In this document: positions 63,140-64,000 of the stretch, piece after piece | Position numbering within the stretch: position 1 is the first letter of the stretch | Layout: every line of letters begins with the position of its first letter | DNA from: Epiperipatus broadwayi | Taxonomy: Eukaryota; Onychophora; Udeonychophora; Euonychophora; Peripatidae | Direction of reading: 5' to 3' | Assembly: GCA_028023455.1 (NCBI GenBank) | Contig: JAQFVV010006312.1 | Location: 1,922,001-1,986,000, forward strand | Length of the DNA: 64,000 bases | The notes under the pieces: model-generated | Seen by the model: the letters and a program-made list of their open reading frames with translations, nothing else | The model's database searches: none | What the model was told of the DNA's origin: nothing | Made by a program: the position numbers and the translations under genes

Positions 63140-64000
63140 TATTAAGGATGATTTAGGAAGAATTTAAACTCAGACTTTCAAGCTTCATACAGATATCCAT
63201 TCCATCTCATATAACTGATACATATGAACACATACATGTGAAAAAATAAGTAATCTCCAATATACATATTTCAAACTGAACCAGCACTATGCAGTTTGTC
63301 CAGATCATCATCTTCCACACACACTTATATCACTGCTCAGTTTATATTAAGATAGAAATCTTCATATTTTAATGGATGACAGAACACCCATAGCCTTTGT
63401 TGATGCCAATTTTGTTGGCATACCTATGGTGACTTTAAGGCATTCGGACCACCTACATATAGGACTTTAATATATCCATTTAAATACACTGAAAAGGAAT
63501 GGTGAGAATACAGGCTCAATATGTAATATTTAAATACAAGTATATTGTGTATTCTGAACTTAATGTAATTTAGAAGGGATTTGAAATCAACCTTTCAAGC
63601 TCCCTATAGTTATTCATTCCATTTTATACAACTGATATACGTGACCACATACATGTGAAAAACATAAATGATCACTAATATACATATTTCATGCTGTACC
63701 AGCACTCATGAGTTGGTCCACATCATCATCTACCACACATATATAATCAGTGCTCAGTTTATATTAAGGTAGCAAATCTTCATACTTCAATGAACAGGCT
63801 TCAATCTTCTCCACTCTCTAACTAATTGATGAGTGCTAGTTCAGCAAAAATACATATATTAAAGATCATTTACCTTTTACACATATATAAGGTCATTTAC
63901 ATTATTTGTATGAGATGGAGTGGATGGCTGTAGGGAGTTTGAAAGTCTGAGTTCAAATCCCTTCTAAATTACATTAAGTTCAGTATATACTTGTATTTAA
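63140..64000. repeat. Three copies of a SINE-like repeat (B box)
   Basis: Two copies share one orientation (about 63140-63370 and 63535-63800), with TTTCAAGCT(C/T)C, CATTCCAT, AACTGATA and ACACATACATGTGAAAA in common, and a third starts in reverse at about 63915 and runs off the window. In the third copy GAGTTCAAATCCC (63949-63961) is a good pol III B box; the second copy carries its complement GGGATTTGAAATC. This suggests a tRNA-derived SINE family. The first two end near CTCAGTTTATATTAAG. Confidence 0.6.

Overview
The window looks like intronic DNA from an invertebrate animal with a very AT-rich genome and large introns. I cannot name the species. Reasons: conserved coding exons of about 66-135 bp with GT-AG splice sites are separated by introns of 11-23 kb; (TA)n, (TAA)n and (GAT)n microsatellites are everywhere; and non-LTR, Penelope-like and hAT transposon remains are dense. 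No bacterial-type genes, operons or CRISPR arrays are visible.

The only host gene I can support is one M1-family zinc aminopeptidase (aminopeptidase N / ERAP / glutamyl-aminopeptidase type) on the + strand. Four consecutive exons lie at 4725-4859, 28036-28101, 46753-46830 and 57956-58083. They keep one reading frame (about 135 codons) and match the region just after the catalytic zinc site. The catalytic HExxH exon and the C-terminal domain lie outside the window.

The most interesting content is in intron 1. At 11091-13616 there is an array of about six copies of a 414-bp repeat, the first two in one orientation and the next four inverted. Each copy contains a complete type I hammerhead ribozyme: CTGATGA core, stem II, GAAA, a 3-bp stem III closed by a self-complementary AGCT loop, an AUC cleavage site and a paired stem I. 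Cleavage sites recur exactly every 414 nt. This is the organisation of an animal 'retrozyme', a non-coding retroelement thought to move through small circular RNAs. A diverged, decayed relative with the same foldback layout lies at 2931-3762. Three fragments of Penelope-like elements, the family proposed to mobilise retrozymes, lie in intron 3 at 52.0-54.1 kb.

Other mobile DNA, left to right: tRNA-derived SINE-like pieces (about 1.7, 17.1, 18.2, 36.5 and 63.1-64 kb); long LTR-like blocks at 7.8-9.7 and 20.15-21.8 kb; a hAT (ZBED5/ZMYM6-like) transposase relic at 14.6-15.8 kb; a perfect 41-bp inverted-repeat MITE at 15.82 kb and others at 18.9, 25.4 and 51.8 kb; decayed reverse-transcriptase fragments on the minus strand at 26.4-27.7 and 49.0-50.4 kb; a young RTE-like LINE (29173-32471) with an 11-bp target duplication, nested in the tail of an older 5'-truncated LINE; a longer copy of that older LINE family (40.9-45.87 kb); and a second hAT relic at 47.3-48.5 kb. 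The remaining sequence is AT-rich DNA in which I see no gene.
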